A stretch of DNA of 64,000 nucleotides from [Streptosporangium] indianense. Lineage in GTDB: Bacteria; Actinomycetota; Actinomycetes; Streptomycetales; Streptomycetaceae. Position 1 is the first letter of the stretch; every line of letters begins with the position of its first letter. The DNA lies in NCBI RefSeq assembly GCF_021474405.1, contig NZ_JAKEIO010000011.1:1-64000 (forward strand). The letters are read 5' to 3'. This document shows positions 48,600 to 57,223 of the stretch, one piece after another. Under the pieces are notes generated by a model. That model had not been told where the DNA came from. It saw nothing but the letters and a program-made list of their open reading frames with translations, and made no database searches. A program made the translations under genes and the position numbers.

Positions 48600-49265
48600 A
48601 TGGGACAGGGGAAGGCTTCGAAGGACGGTGACCGCAAGGTCGGCCGCCGCGCGCTGCTGATCGGCGGCACGGCGGCCGCGGCGGGCACCGCCCTGCTCGC
48701 CCGGGACGAGCTGGCGCGTCTGTGGTGGCGCACTCCGGGCGTGGAGAAGCCGCGCAAGGAGGGCGAGGTCGACTACGCGGGCGCGCGCTGGGTGGCGGCC
48801 TCGGAGGCGAACTGGCGCCGTGCGGACCGCCCCGACGACTACGGCATCGACATGGTCGTGGTCCATGTCACCCAGGGAAGCTTCGACAGCGCGGTGAAGG
48901 CCTTCCAGGACCCGGGCCACCGGGCGGCGGCGCACTACATCGTCGGGCAGGACGGGCACGTGGCCCAGATGATCCGCGAGCTGGACGTTGCGTACCACGC
49001 GGGCAACCGCGACTACAACGAACGCAGCGTCGGCATCGAGCACGAGGGCTTCGTGGACCGCCCGCAGGACTTCACGGACGAGATGTACGAGGCCTCGGCG
49101 CGTCTCACGGCCCGGATCTGCGCCCGCTACGACATACCCGTGGACCGCGAGCACATCGTCGGTCACGTGGAGGTCCCGGGCACCGACCACACGGACCCGG
49201 GGCGGCACTGGGAGTGGGACAAGTACCTGCGCCTGATACGCCGGGCGCGTACGGGCCCGGCCTGA
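48600..49265 (+). CDS. Tat-exported N-acetylmuramoyl-L-alanine amidase
   Basis: 221 aa. Twin-arginine signal ([20 protein letters not shown]) followed by an Amidase_2 (zinc) domain: [52 protein letters not shown] and [15 protein letters not shown], giving the three zinc ligands and catalytic residues. It should cut the lactyl-amide bond of peptidoglycan outside the membrane. It reads through the gap between mnmA and the cysteine desulfurase on the opposite strand. Confidence 0.88.
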   Translation: MGQGKASKDGDRKVGRRALLIGGTAAAAGTALLARDELARLWWRTPGVEKPRKEGEVDYAGARWVAASEANWRRADRPDDYGIDMVVVHVTQGSFDSAVKAFQDPGHRAAAHYIVGQDGHVAQMIRELDVAYHAGNRDYNERSVGIEHEGFVDRPQDFTDEMYEASARLTARICARYDIPVDREHIVGHVEVPGTDHTDPGRHWEWDKYLRLIRRARTGPA

Positions 49266-49292
49266 GCTCCGGGGTACGCCGGCGAGGGGTTC

Positions 49293-50462
49293 TTACGTCA
49301 GTCCCGCCGCCCGCGCCCGTTCCACCGCCGGGCCGATGGCCTTGGCCAGGGCCTCGACGTCGGCCTCGGTGGAGGTGTGGCCGAGGGAGAAGCGCAGGGT
49401 GCCGCGCGCCAGGTCGGGGTCGGTGCCGGTGGCGAGGAGGACGTGGCTCGGCTGGGCGACGCCGGCGGTGCAGGCGGAGCCGGTCGAGCACTCGATGCCC
49501 TGGGCGTCGAGCAGGAGCAGCAGGGAGTCGCCCTCGCAGCCGGGGAAGGTGAAGTGCGCGTTGGCCGGGAGGCGTCCGGCCGGGTCCGGGTCACCGCCGA
49601 GGATCGCGTCCGGCACGGCCGAGCGGACGGCGGTGACGAGGGCGTCGCGCAGGGCGCCGATCTCCGCGGCGAACCACGCGCGTTGCTCGGCGGCCAGCCG
49701 TCCGGCGACGGCGAAGGAGGCGATGGCGGGCACGTCGAGGGTGCCGGAGCGCACGTGCCGCTCCTGGCCGCCGCCGTGCAGTACGGGGACGGGGGTGTGC
49801 TCACGGCCCAGGATCAGCGCGCCGATGCCGTAGGGGCCGCCGATCTTGTGGCCCGAGACCGTCATCGCGGCGAGGCCGGAGGCGCCGAAGTCGACGGGGA
49901 TCTGGCCGAAGGCCTGGACGGCGTCCGCGTGCAGCGGGACTCCGAACTCGGCTGCCGCGTCGGCGAGTTCACGGACGGGGAGGATGGTCCCGATCTCGTT
50001 GTTCGCCCACATGACGGTGGCGAGGGCCACGTCGTCGGGGTTGCGGGCGATCGCCTCGCGCAGCGCGTCCGGATGGACCCGGCCGTGAGGGTCGACCGGC
50101 AGGTACTCGACGGTGGCGCCCTCGTGTTCGCCGAGCCAGTGCACGGCGTCGAGGACCGCGTGGTGCTCGACGGGGCTGGCAAGGACGCGGGTGCGGGCCG
50201 GGTCGGCGTCGCGGCGTGACCAGTACAGGCCCTTGACGGCGAGGTTGTCGGCCTCCGTGCCGCCCGAGGTGAAGACGACCTCGCTGGGGCGGGCGCCGAG
50301 GGCCTCGGCGAGGGTCTCGCGGGCCTCCTCGACGGTGCGGCGGGCCTGCCTGCCGGATGCGTGGAGGGAGGACGCGTTGCCGGTGGCACCCAGCTGGGCG
50401 GTGAACGCCTCAACCGCCTCCGGGAGCATCGGGGTGGTCGCGGCGTGGTCGAGGTAAGCCAT
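49293..50462 (-). CDS. Cysteine desulfurase (NifS/IscS class)
   Basis: 389 aa, PLP enzyme releasing sulfur from cysteine for tRNA thiolation and Fe-S clusters. PLP Lys206 in [10 protein letters not shown]; active Cys in the loop [19 protein letters not shown]. With mnmA nearby it is the likely sulfur donor for 2-thiouridine. A TGAGGC-17-TAGAAT promoter (TAGAAT at 50473-50478) places the start about four bases before ATG 50462, and no ribosome site is present, so the transcript is nearly leaderless. Confidence 0.94.
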   Translation of the reverse strand: MAYLDHAATTPMLPEAVEAFTAQLGATGNASSLHASGRQARRTVEEARETLAEALGARPSEVVFTSGGTEADNLAVKGLYWSRRDADPARTRVLASPVEHHAVLDAVHWLGEHEGATVEYLPVDPHGRVHPDALREAIARNPDDVALATVMWANNEIGTILPVRELADAAAEFGVPLHADAVQAFGQIPVDFGASGLAAMTVSGHKIGGPYGIGALILGREHTPVPVLHGGGQERHVRSGTLDVPAIASFAVAGRLAAEQRAWFAAEIGALRDALVTAVRSAVPDAILGGDPDPAGRLPANAHFTFPGCEGDSLLLLLDAQGIECSTGSACTAGVAQPSHVLLATGTDPDLARGTLRFSLGHTSTEADVEALAKAIGPAVERARAAGLT

Positions 50463-50472
50463 GGTGAGCCCG

Positions 50473-50501
50473 ATTCTACGGCTCTCTTTCGACCGGCCTC
50501 A
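50473..50501 (-). promoter_or_regulatory. Promoter of the cysteine desulfurase gene
   Basis: TAGAAT (50478-50473) with TGAGGC 17 bases upstream. The ATG is ten bases beyond the -10 box. Confidence 0.5.
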
Positions 50502-50602
50502 GAGCTGGGCAGGCCGAACGTGGACCGCTCTCCGGCGCGGCGACGGCCCGTCGTCCTAGGGCCCGGCCGCGGCGTACCGGCGGACGGCTGTCCGACGGCG
50601 GC

Positions 50603-50869
50603 TCAGAAGCTCCAGGAGATCGTGCTGTCGAACTGCATGAAGGCCGCGAGGACGACCAGGTCGGCGACACCCAGGCCCAGGCCCAGCAGTGCGCGGCCGC
50701 GGCGTTCGGTACCGCGCCACAGGGCGACGCTCGCCAGCACGATGGCGATCGGGCCGAGGAAGAGGTTGAGCACGAGCAGGCCGAGGAGGCCGAGGATGAA
50801 GGACGCGACGGCCATGCCGTCGGTGTCACGGATACCGGTGCGGCGCGAGGCCGGAGCGGTGAGCTGCAT
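50603..50869 (-). CDS. DUF4190-type small membrane protein
   Basis: 88 aa with two helices: MAVASFILGLLGLLVLNLFL plus GPIAIVLASVALW, and ALLGLGLGVADLVVLAAFMQ. The domain matches DUF4190, a family without known function often in stress or cell-envelope loci. Preceded at 44 bp by the 54-aa membrane protein gene on the same strand; both probably share the promoter controlled by the TetR at 51194. Confidence 0.78.
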   Translation of the reverse strand: MQLTAPASRRTGIRDTDGMAVASFILGLLGLLVLNLFLGPIAIVLASVALWRGTERRGRALLGLGLGVADLVVLAAFMQFDSTISWSF

Positions 50870-50913
50870 GGTGATCGACTCCTGAGGTCGGATCGGGACA
50901 GGGGTGGTCGGGG

Positions 50914-51078
50914 TCAGTGGGCCTGGGTGTGGCGACGGCGGCCGCGCTCGCGGAGCGCGAAGATGCCGAGCCAGACGGCGATGACGGCACCGACAGCGAC
51001 GGAGAAGGTGAGCGGTGCGTGGGCCACGGTGCCCAGGACGACGCCCAGCAGCAGAAGTGCGGCGACGATGAACAGCAC
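50914..51078 (-). CDS. 54-aa two-helix membrane protein
   Basis: GTG 51078 to TGA 50914. Sequence: LFIVAALLLLGVVLGTVAHA, then PLTFSVAVGAVIAVWLGIFA, then a basic tail LRERGRRRHTQAH. A GGGGGT site lies seven bases upstream. Third positions are almost all G or C. Two hydrophobic helices with a positive C-terminus suggest an inner-membrane protein. No family is recognised. It is first in a two-gene unit facing a TetR gene. Confidence 0.72.
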   Translation of the reverse strand: MLFIVAALLLLGVVLGTVAHAPLTFSVAVGAVIAVWLGIFALRERGRRRHTQAH

Positions 51079-51100
51079 GGGAACAACCCCCAGGGTTTCG

Positions 51101-51187
51101 GTGAACGATTGTGGTTACAGTTGTTCACTGACTTCCCAGTCTAACGCCTCCCATGACTTCCCAATTCCAGAGAACAGTTGTTAACTG
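51101..51187. promoter_or_regulatory. TetR operators and divergent promoters
   Basis: Site 1 is an inverted repeat GTGAACGATTGT / ACAGTTGTTCAC (51101-51112 and 51117-51128). ACAGTTGTTCACTG (51117-51130) recurs as ACAGTTGTTAACTG (51174-51187). A TAGACT-18-TGTAAC promoter (51143-51114, minus) drives the small membrane genes, and TTCCCA-17-TTAACT (51158-51186, plus) drives tetR; each overlaps one site. Confidence 0.7.
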
Positions 51188-51193
51188 CATGGT

Positions 51194-51832
51194 ATGAGTC
51201 ACACCCTCGGCATCCGTCAGGCCCAGAAGCAGAAGACCCGGCAGGCACTCCTCGACGCCGCCCTCGGGCTACTGGAGGAGCAGAGCCTGAGCAGCCTGGG
51301 ACTGCGCGAGGTCACCCGCGCCGTCGGTGTCGCCCCGACCGCCTTCTACCGCCACTTCCGCTCCACGGCGGACCTGGGCGTGGCCCTGGTCGAGGAGGCG
51401 CTGGGCAGCCTGCACCCGATGATCCGGACGACGGTGTCCACGACGGGCGACCACGAGGAACGCATCGCGCGCACCATCGAGTTGATCGCCCGTCACGTCG
51501 ACGGGTACCCCGCCCATGTCCGTTTCATCGCCCGTGAACGACATGGCGGAGTTCAGCCGGTTCGGGAGGCGATACGGGAGCAACTGGCCCGGTTCGCCCA
51601 GGAGGTCAAGGACGAGCTGGCCAAGGACCCGGTGTCCGCGGGCTGGAGCGGGGGCGACCTGCTGATGCTCGCCCATCTCTACGTCGACCAGATGCTGAGC
51701 ACGGCGTCGCTGTTCCTGGAGGCCCTGGAGGGGCCGGAGGAGGAGCGCCCGGCCCGCACCGGGCACGTCACAGAGCTGGCGACCCGCCAGATGCGGCTGA
51801 TCGGGCTCGGGCGCCGTCATTGGCTGGATTGA
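51194..51832 (+). CDS. TetR-family regulator (FabR-like)
   Basis: 212 aa. Helix-turn-helix in residues 12-58 (ALLDAALGLLEEQSLSSLGL, REVTRAVGVAPTAFYRHFRS) with a C-terminal domain resembling the unsaturated-fatty-acid regulator FabR group (YPAHVRFIARERHGG). The ATG is seven bases after TTAACT, so the mRNA should be leaderless, and one operator overlaps that -10 box, consistent with autorepression. The divergent DUF4190 and 54-aa membrane proteins are the likely targets. Confidence 0.87.
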   Translation: MSHTLGIRQAQKQKTRQALLDAALGLLEEQSLSSLGLREVTRAVGVAPTAFYRHFRSTADLGVALVEEALGSLHPMIRTTVSTTGDHEERIARTIELIARHVDGYPAHVRFIARERHGGVQPVREAIREQLARFAQEVKDELAKDPVSAGWSGGDLLMLAHLYVDQMLSTASLFLEALEGPEEERPARTGHVTELATRQMRLIGLGRRHWLD

Positions 51833-51850
51833 CCCCCCGGCAACACACAG

Positions 51851-51883
51851 GGGCGGCGCGCCCGTTCCCGGGACACGCCGCCC
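51851..51883. terminator. Terminator between tetR and the thioesterase gene
   Basis: GGGCGGCG (51851-51858) pairs with CGCCGCCC (51876-51883), with a CCCG/CGGG inner stem. It lies 18 bp after the tetR stop in a convergent gap. Confidence 0.6.
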
Positions 51884-51998
51884 TCACCATGCCCCGGGGT
51901 GGGCCCGGGCCGGCCTGCCTGCGCCGCCTGTGCGCAATCCAGTGCCGCCCGGATCCCCGTCGGGGCCGCCCCGCGAACCGCTTGTCAGCGGGCGGGGT

Positions 51999-52859
51999 TC
52001 AGGCCAGTCGGACCCGCGCCAGCTGCCTGGACTGTGCGACCAGCCGGTCCGCGCTGTCCCACACTTCGGCGTCCTCCTCCAGGAAGCCGCCGGCGAGATT
52101 GCGTGTGGCGATCGACACCCGCAGCGGGCCCGGCGCCGGGCGGCAGCGGACGTGCACGGTCAGCTCGACGGTCGGCACCCAGCCCTTCACACCGAGCTCG
52201 AACGCGGTGGGCGGCAGGGCGTCGACCGCGAGCAGCAGGGAGAGCGGGTCGGGATCGCGCCCGTCCTTGAGCCCGAACCAGGCTCGCATCTCGCCCTTGC
52301 CGGAGGGCTGCCCGAGGGCCCAGCCGAGGGTGGACGGGTCGAGCTTGAGCATCAGGCGCTCGGTGATCGCCGAGCTGCCGTCGACGGGGGTGGGCCCGTC
52401 CTCCGGGCCGAAGCAGTGCTCCATCGGCGGGATCGCGGGCGGCCGGGCCGAGGTGCGGACGTCGTCGGGCAGGGCGTCCAGGTCGCCGTAGGAGGCGAGG
52501 ACGCGGATGCGTTCCACCTCGCGGCCCTCGTCGTCGTACTGGAAGAGGGAGGCCTGGCCGGTCGACAGGGTGCGGCCGGTGCGGACGACGTCCGTGCGGA
52601 CGACCGCCGGGCCGGGCTGGGACGCGGTCAGGTAGTGCGCCGAGATCGTGAAGGGGTCGGCGTGCGGCAGGGCGTCCGCGAGGGCTCGGCCGAGGACGGC
52701 CAGCAGATAGCCGCCGTTGACGGCGCTGATGATCGTCCAGCCGGCGGAGAGGTCGATGTCGTAGACGCCGGGCGCGCGGCGGGTGAGCGCGGTGTCGCGG
52801 TCGAACTCGCTGTCGCCGATCGAGGCCCGGGCGGCCGGGGCGGTGGCTGCTTCTGGCAT
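51999..52859 (-). CDS. TesB-like acyl-CoA thioesterase (double hotdog)
   Basis: 286 aa. Two hotdog domains: N-terminal with AGWTIISAVNGGYLLAVLGR and FTISAHYLTASQPGPAVVRT, and C-terminal with GWALGQPSGKGEMRAWFGLK and VPTVELTVHVRCRPAPGPLR. It should hydrolyse acyl-CoA thioesters; chain length is not predictable. I chose ATG 52859 (MPEAATAPAARAS) because TACTGT (52871-52866) ends six bases upstream, which would make the mRNA leaderless. Confidence 0.83.
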   Translation of the reverse strand: MPEAATAPAARASIGDSEFDRDTALTRRAPGVYDIDLSAGWTIISAVNGGYLLAVLGRALADALPHADPFTISAHYLTASQPGPAVVRTDVVRTGRTLSTGQASLFQYDDEGREVERIRVLASYGDLDALPDDVRTSARPPAIPPMEHCFGPEDGPTPVDGSSAITERLMLKLDPSTLGWALGQPSGKGEMRAWFGLKDGRDPDPLSLLLAVDALPPTAFELGVKGWVPTVELTVHVRCRPAPGPLRVSIATRNLAGGFLEEDAEVWDSADRLVAQSRQLARVRLA

Positions 52860-52929
52860 GACTGAACAGTACAAGAACTAACTACTAAGCGGTAGCTTTG
52901 CGCCTCCGGCCTCGGCCGCCGCAGGGTGC

Positions 52930-53149
52930 AGGTCGCCCGAGCCGCCGCGGATCCCGTTGTACCTCTCGGGCCGGCCGCACGACGGCTACGAGGACGCCGT
53001 GGCCCTGGAGCAGACCGCCGAGGCGCCGACGACCGTGCACGTCGTCTCCGTCCCGAAGAGCGCGGGCGGCCACACCATGGCGCTGCGGCGGCCGCAGGTG
53101 GTCCCGGCGTTCCGGTGGCTGACCCAGGAGACGGGCGTCGGGCCCCTCA
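52930..53149 (+). pseudogene. 5'-truncated esterase remnant
   Basis: One plus-strand frame shows near-perfect G/C at third positions for about 70 codons and reads PPRIPLYLSGRPHDGYEDAV, then ALEQTAEAPTTVHVVSVPKS AGGHTMALRRPQVVPAFRWL. This resembles the C-terminal end of secreted alpha/beta-hydrolase esterases, with the catalytic His in GGHT. No start codon with a ribosome site and no N-terminal two thirds precede it; the upstream sequence is promoter DNA of the thioesterase. It overlaps the end of the convergent channel gene. Confidence 0.55.
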
Positions 53150-53839
53150 CGGCAGGACGGGCTGCTCCTCCTCGCTCACCGTCGACCGCCGGTGCCAGGC
53201 CCGTGGAGCTCGCCAGTGGTACCGCATCGCGAGCAGCCGCAGTACGAAGGCGGTGATCACCGCGAGGGAGCTGGTGAGCGGGTTCAGGGCGTCGTAGCGG
53301 ATGCACAGGGCGGCCAGGGCGGAGCCGACGATCGCCGGGACCGCGTACAGGTCGCGGTCCCAGCGCAGCAGCGAGGGCACCTCGTTGGCGAGCACGTCCC
53401 GCAGCACACCGCCGCCCACGGCGGTGGTCAGGCCGAGCCCGGCCGAGGCGGTCAGGCCGAGCCCGTACTCGTAGGCCTTGGTCGTGCCGGCGACGCAGAA
53501 CAGGCCGAGGCCGGCCGCGTCGAAGACGTTCACCGCGACCTGGATGCGCTCCACCTGCGGGTGCAGGAAGAAGACGAGCAGGGTGGCGAGCAGCGGGGTG
53601 AGGAAGTACCCCAGGTCCGTGAACGCGGCCGGCGGCACGGCCCCGATGACCAGGTCGCGGAACAGCCCCCCGCCCAGCGCGGTGACCTCGGCGAGCACGG
53701 CCATGCCGAACACGTCGAAGTTCTTGCGCACGGCCAGCAGGGCGCCGGAGATCGCGAAGACGAAGATGCCGATCAGGTCGAGCGTGTGCTGGACGGACGG
53801 GCTGAAGAGTTGCAGGAGCACCCGCACATTTTCACCCAC
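53147..53839 (-). CDS. TRIC / UPF0126 family cation-channel-like membrane protein
   Basis: 230 aa with seven helices made of two repeated UPF0126 units: DLIGIFVFAISGALLAVRKN with GGGLFRDLVIG, and FDAAGLGLFCVAGTTKAYEY with GGGVLRDVLANEVPSLL. Bacterial TRIC homologues are trimeric potassium-selective channels; this one lies in the cytoplasmic membrane, with physiological role unknown. GTG 53839 was kept as start; a GTG 12 bases later is possible. Confidence 0.87.
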   Translation of the reverse strand: MGENVRVLLQLFSPSVQHTLDLIGIFVFAISGALLAVRKNFDVFGMAVLAEVTALGGGLFRDLVIGAVPPAAFTDLGYFLTPLLATLLVFFLHPQVERIQVAVNVFDAAGLGLFCVAGTTKAYEYGLGLTASAGLGLTTAVGGGVLRDVLANEVPSLLRWDRDLYAVPAIVGSALAALCIRYDALNPLTSSLAVITAFVLRLLAMRYHWRAPRAWHRRSTVSEEEQPVLP

Positions 53840-53843
53840 GGGT

Positions 53844-53877
53844 GAGCCCCCGCCCCGATGTACGAGGGCGGGGGCTC
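53844..53877 (-). terminator. Terminator after the peptide ABC operon
   Basis: GAGCCCCCGCCC (53844-53855) pairs exactly with GGGCGGGGGCTC (53866-53877), eight bases beyond the dppF-like stop. Confidence 0.85.
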
Positions 53878-53885
53878 GGGGTGAC

Positions 53886-55046
53886 TCACTTCCCGGCGGT
53901 CGCGGCGTCGCCGCCCGTGGACTTCTCCACGCCGTTCTCGGCGGCCACCTCGTGCGCCGAGGACAGCAGCTTGGTGTCCTGCGGCTGCTGGTCCTCGAAG
54001 TTCTCCGGGTGGTGGCAGGCGACCTGCTGCCCGGCCCGCAGCTCCTTGAGCGGCGGCTCGGTCGTCTTGCAGATCTCCGTCGCCTTCCAGCAGCGGGTGT
54101 GGAAACGGCAACCGCTCGGCGGGGCGATCGGCGAGGGCACGTCGCCCTTGAGCAGGATGCGCTCGCTCTTGACGCCCCGGCGCTTGGGGTCCGGGATCGG
54201 CACGGCCGACAGCAGGGCCTTGGAGTACGGGTGCATCGGCGACGTGTACAGCTGGTCGCGCTCGGCCAGCTCCACGATCTTGCCGAGGTACATGACCGCG
54301 ATCCGGTCCGAGACGTGCCGGACGACCGACAGGTCGTGCGCGATGATCACATACGTCAGGCCCAGCTCCTGCTGGAGGTCGTCCAGCAGGTTCACCACCT
54401 GTGCCTGGATCGACACGTCCAGCGCGGAGACCGGCTCGTCCGCCACGACCAGCTTGGGGTTGAGCGCGAGCGCGCGGGCGATGCCGATGCGCTGGCGCTG
54501 ACCGCCGGAGAACTCGTGCGGGTAGCGGTTGTAGTGCTCGGGGTTGAGGCCGACCACCGACAGCAGCCGCTGGACCTCCTTCTTCACCCCGCCCTCGGGC
54601 TCGACGCCCTGGAGCCGGAAGGGGGCGCTGACGATCGTGCCGATCGTGTGGCGGGGGTTCAGCGAGGAGTACGGGTCCTGGAAGATCATCTGCACGTCGC
54701 GGCGCATGGGGCGCAGCTCGCCGGTCTTCAGGTGCGTGATGTCCTTGCCCTCGAACTGGACCGAACCGCCGGTCGGTTCGAGCAGCCGGGTGATCAGCCG
54801 GCCCATGGTGGACTTGCCGCAGCCCGACTCACCGACGACGCCGAGCGTCTCGCCCTTGCGCACCTCGAAGTCGATGCCGTCGACGGCACGCACCGCGCCG
54901 GTCTGCCGCTGGAGCAGGCCCTTGCGGATCGGGAAGTGCTTCTGAAGGCCGGTCACCTTCAGCAGGACCTCGCCGTCGGCGGTGGTGCCCTGGGTGAGGG
55001 TGCTCCCGCTGGTGTCCGGTGTGCTCACCGTTTTGTCGTCGCTCAC
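53886..55046 (-). CDS. Oligopeptide/dipeptide ABC transporter ATPase (DppF/OppF type)
   Basis: 386 aa. Walker [11 protein letters not shown]-loop [12 protein letters not shown], signature [15 protein letters not shown], Walker [14 protein letters not shown]-loop IIAHDLS, and the C-terminal oligopeptide-ABC extension with CRFHTRC and VACHHPE cysteines. GTG 55046 overlaps the upstream ATPase stop as GTGA. Last gene of the five-gene operon; a terminator follows. Energises peptide import with the DppD-type partner. Confidence 0.92.
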   Translation of the reverse strand: MSDDKTVSTPDTSGSTLTQGTTADGEVLLKVTGLQKHFPIRKGLLQRQTGAVRAVDGIDFEVRKGETLGVVGESGCGKSTMGRLITRLLEPTGGSVQFEGKDITHLKTGELRPMRRDVQMIFQDPYSSLNPRHTIGTIVSAPFRLQGVEPEGGVKKEVQRLLSVVGLNPEHYNRYPHEFSGGQRQRIGIARALALNPKLVVADEPVSALDVSIQAQVVNLLDDLQQELGLTYVIIAHDLSVVRHVSDRIAVMYLGKIVELAERDQLYTSPMHPYSKALLSAVPIPDPKRRGVKSERILLKGDVPSPIAPPSGCRFHTRCWKATEICKTTEPPLKELRAGQQVACHHPENFEDQQPQDTKLLSSAHEVAAENGVEKSTGGDAATAGK

Positions 55047-56125
55047 AGCTTCGGCGCAATCTCTTCGGTCCAGATACGCTCCCGCTGCTCCTGCGTCATG
55101 TGGCAGGCGGCCCAGTGCGAGCCGCCGACCTCGGTCAGCTCGGGGCGGACCGTGCGGGTGACGTTGTCCTTCGGGATGTCCGCGTACGGGCAGCGCGGGT
55201 GGAAGGCGCAGCCGGACGGGAGGTTGATGAGGGAGGGCGGCGCGCCCTTGATCGGGATGAGCCGGTCGGTCTCCTCGCGGTCCAGACGCGGCATCGAGCC
55301 GAGCAGGCCCCAGGTGTAGGGATGCCGGGGCTCGGAGAACACGTCCTCGGCGGGGCCGCGCTCCACGCACCGGCCGCCGTACATGACCAGCAGATCGTCG
55401 GCCATCTCGGCGACCACACCCAGATCGTGGGTGATCATGATGACCGCGGAGCCGAACTCCTTCTGCAGGTCCCGGATCAGGTCGAGGATCTGCGCCTGCA
55501 CGGTGACGTCCAGGGCGGTGGTCGGCTCGTCCGCGATGAGCAGCTCGGGGTTGTTCACCAGCGACATGGCGATCATGGCGCGCTGGCGCATACCGCCGGA
55601 GAACTCGTGCGGGTAGCCGTCGACACGCTTGCCGGGCTCGGGGATGCCGACCCGGTCGAGCATCTCGATCGCCCGCTGCCTGGCGACCTTCTTGCTGACG
55701 TCGTGGTGGACCCGGTACGCCTCGACGATCTGGTGCCCCACCGAGTAGTAGGGGTGCATCGCCGACAGCGGATCCTGGAAGATCATGGCCATCTTCCGGC
55801 CCCGCAGCCGCCGTACGTCGTCGGGGTCGGCCGCGATGAGCTCCTGGCCGTCCAGCCAGACCTCGCCGGAGACCTTGGCGCGCGCCGAGCGGTGCAGGCC
55901 CATCACGCCGAGCGAGGTGACCGACTTGCCGGAGCCGGACTCGCCCACGATGCCCAGGGTCTTGCCCTTGCGCACGTCGAAGCTGACGCCGTCGACGGAC
56001 TTGACCAGGCCGTCGTCGGTGTCGAAGTGGATGCGCAGATCACGGACGGACAGGAACACGTCGTCCGGTACGGACGGGGCGGTGGTGTCCGGTTCGCCGA
56101 GCGCGGCTTTGTCGAGCTTGCTCAC
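55043..56125 (-). CDS. Oligopeptide/dipeptide ABC transporter ATPase (DppD/OppD type)
   Basis: 360 aa. Walker [12 protein letters not shown]-loop [14 protein letters not shown], signature [15 protein letters not shown], Walker [15 protein letters not shown]-loop MITHDLGVV, and the [10 protein letters not shown] cysteine pattern in the C-terminal extension that, in related transporters, can hold an iron-sulfur cluster. GTG 56125 overlaps the permease stop (GTGA). Longer readings upstream belong to the permease in another frame. Confidence 0.92.
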   Translation of the reverse strand: MSKLDKAALGEPDTTAPSVPDDVFLSVRDLRIHFDTDDGLVKSVDGVSFDVRKGKTLGIVGESGSGKSVTSLGVMGLHRSARAKVSGEVWLDGQELIAADPDDVRRLRGRKMAMIFQDPLSAMHPYYSVGHQIVEAYRVHHDVSKKVARQRAIEMLDRVGIPEPGKRVDGYPHEFSGGMRQRAMIAMSLVNNPELLIADEPTTALDVTVQAQILDLIRDLQKEFGSAVIMITHDLGVVAEMADDLLVMYGGRCVERGPAEDVFSEPRHPYTWGLLGSMPRLDREETDRLIPIKGAPPSLINLPSGCAFHPRCPYADIPKDNVTRTVRPELTEVGGSHWAACHMTQEQRERIWTEEIAPKL

Positions 56126-57180
56126 GAGTACCTCACCCGGGGGTCGATGGCGGCGTACACCAGGTCGACGATCAGATTGCAGAAGACGATGAAGAACGCG
56201 GCGACCAGGGTCACGCCCATCACGATGGGCAGGTCGTTGTCCTTGATGGCCTGGACCGAGTAGGCGCCGATGCCCTGGAGGGAGAACACGGTCTCGGTGA
56301 GCACCGCGGTGCCGACCAGGGTGCCGAAGTCCATGCCGAAGATGGTGACGATCGGGGTGAGCGCGGAGCGCAGGCCGTGCTTGGCCACGACCGTGGTCTC
56401 CTTCAGACCCTTGGCCCTGGCCGTTCTGATGTAGTCCTCGCTCATCGTCTCCAGCATGCCCGCCCGGGTGAGCCGGGCGTAGAGGGCGGAGAAGAGGAAC
56501 GCGAGGCTGATCCAGGGCAGCATCAGGTGCCAGGCCCATTCGGCCGGGTTGTCCGTGAACGGGACGTAGTCGATGCTCTCCCAGATGGGGATCTCGTAGA
56601 CGAACAGCGCCAGCAGGATCTGGCCGGTGAAGAAGATCGGGAGCGAGACGCCGGCGAGCGCGATGAACATGGCGAAACGGTCGATCGGCTTGCCCTTGCG
56701 CAGGGCCGAGATGACACCGGTCGTGACACCGGTGATCAGCCAGATCACCGCCGCACCGACGGCCAGCGAGAAGGAGACCGGGATCCGCTGCTGCAACTGC
56801 GGCCACACCTCGATGTGGCTCTTGAAGGAGTACCCGAAGCAGGGTGCGCTGCAGTGCGTCGCGTCGGGGCCGAACTTGTAGTCGGCGCCCACCACGAGGC
56901 CCTTGATGAACTCCCAGTACTGGACGTAGACCGGCTGGTCCAGACCCAGGTTCTGCTTGATCGCGGCGACGGATGCGGGGTTCGCGTCCTTGCCGACGTA
57001 CTGGGTGGCCAACTGGTCGGCCGTCTGCCCCCCGAGGCGGGGGACCAGGAAGAAGATGGCGAAGGTGACTGCGCTGACCACCAGCAGCAACAGCACTGCG
57101 CCCATGACGCGTCGGAGGATGTACGCAGCCACAGCTGTACGGCCCCGGGTGGCCGCGGCGGGATCGTCCGCCGCGGCCAC
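56122..57180 (-). CDS. Peptide ABC transporter permease (DppB/OppB type)
   Basis: 352 aa, six helices with the N-terminal YILRRVMGAVLLLLVVSAV and the BPD motif EDYIRTARAKGLKETTVVAK plus the long periplasmic-side loop typical of DppB. GTG 57180 has GAAGG six bases upstream, so it is the supported start. The start codon and first codons lie inside a perfect 17-bp hairpin. A second in-frame GTG at 57132 (VAAYILRR) follows the hairpin without a ribosome site. Pairs with the DppC-type permease at 58996. Confidence 0.9.
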   Translation of the reverse strand: MAAADDPAAATRGRTAVAAYILRRVMGAVLLLLVVSAVTFAIFFLVPRLGGQTADQLATQYVGKDANPASVAAIKQNLGLDQPVYVQYWEFIKGLVVGADYKFGPDATHCSAPCFGYSFKSHIEVWPQLQQRIPVSFSLAVGAAVIWLITGVTTGVISALRKGKPIDRFAMFIALAGVSLPIFFTGQILLALFVYEIPIWESIDYVPFTDNPAEWAWHLMLPWISLAFLFSALYARLTRAGMLETMSEDYIRTARAKGLKETTVVAKHGLRSALTPIVTIFGMDFGTLVGTAVLTETVFSLQGIGAYSVQAIKDNDLPIVMGVTLVAAFFIVFCNLIVDLVYAAIDPRVRYS

Positions 57181-57184
57181 CCGG
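57145..57184 (-). promoter_or_regulatory. 17-bp perfect hairpin over the dppB-type start codon
   Basis: CCGGGTGGCCGCGGCGG and its exact complement occupy 57145-57161 and 57168-57184 with a six-base loop. In the mRNA the 5' arm carries the GTG start codon and sits four bases past the ribosome site. It lies between the substrate-binding protein gene and the permease gene. Confidence 0.8.
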
Positions 57185-57223
57185 TGCCTTCACCTGCCTT
57201 TCGAAAGGATCCGGCCTGCTGAA

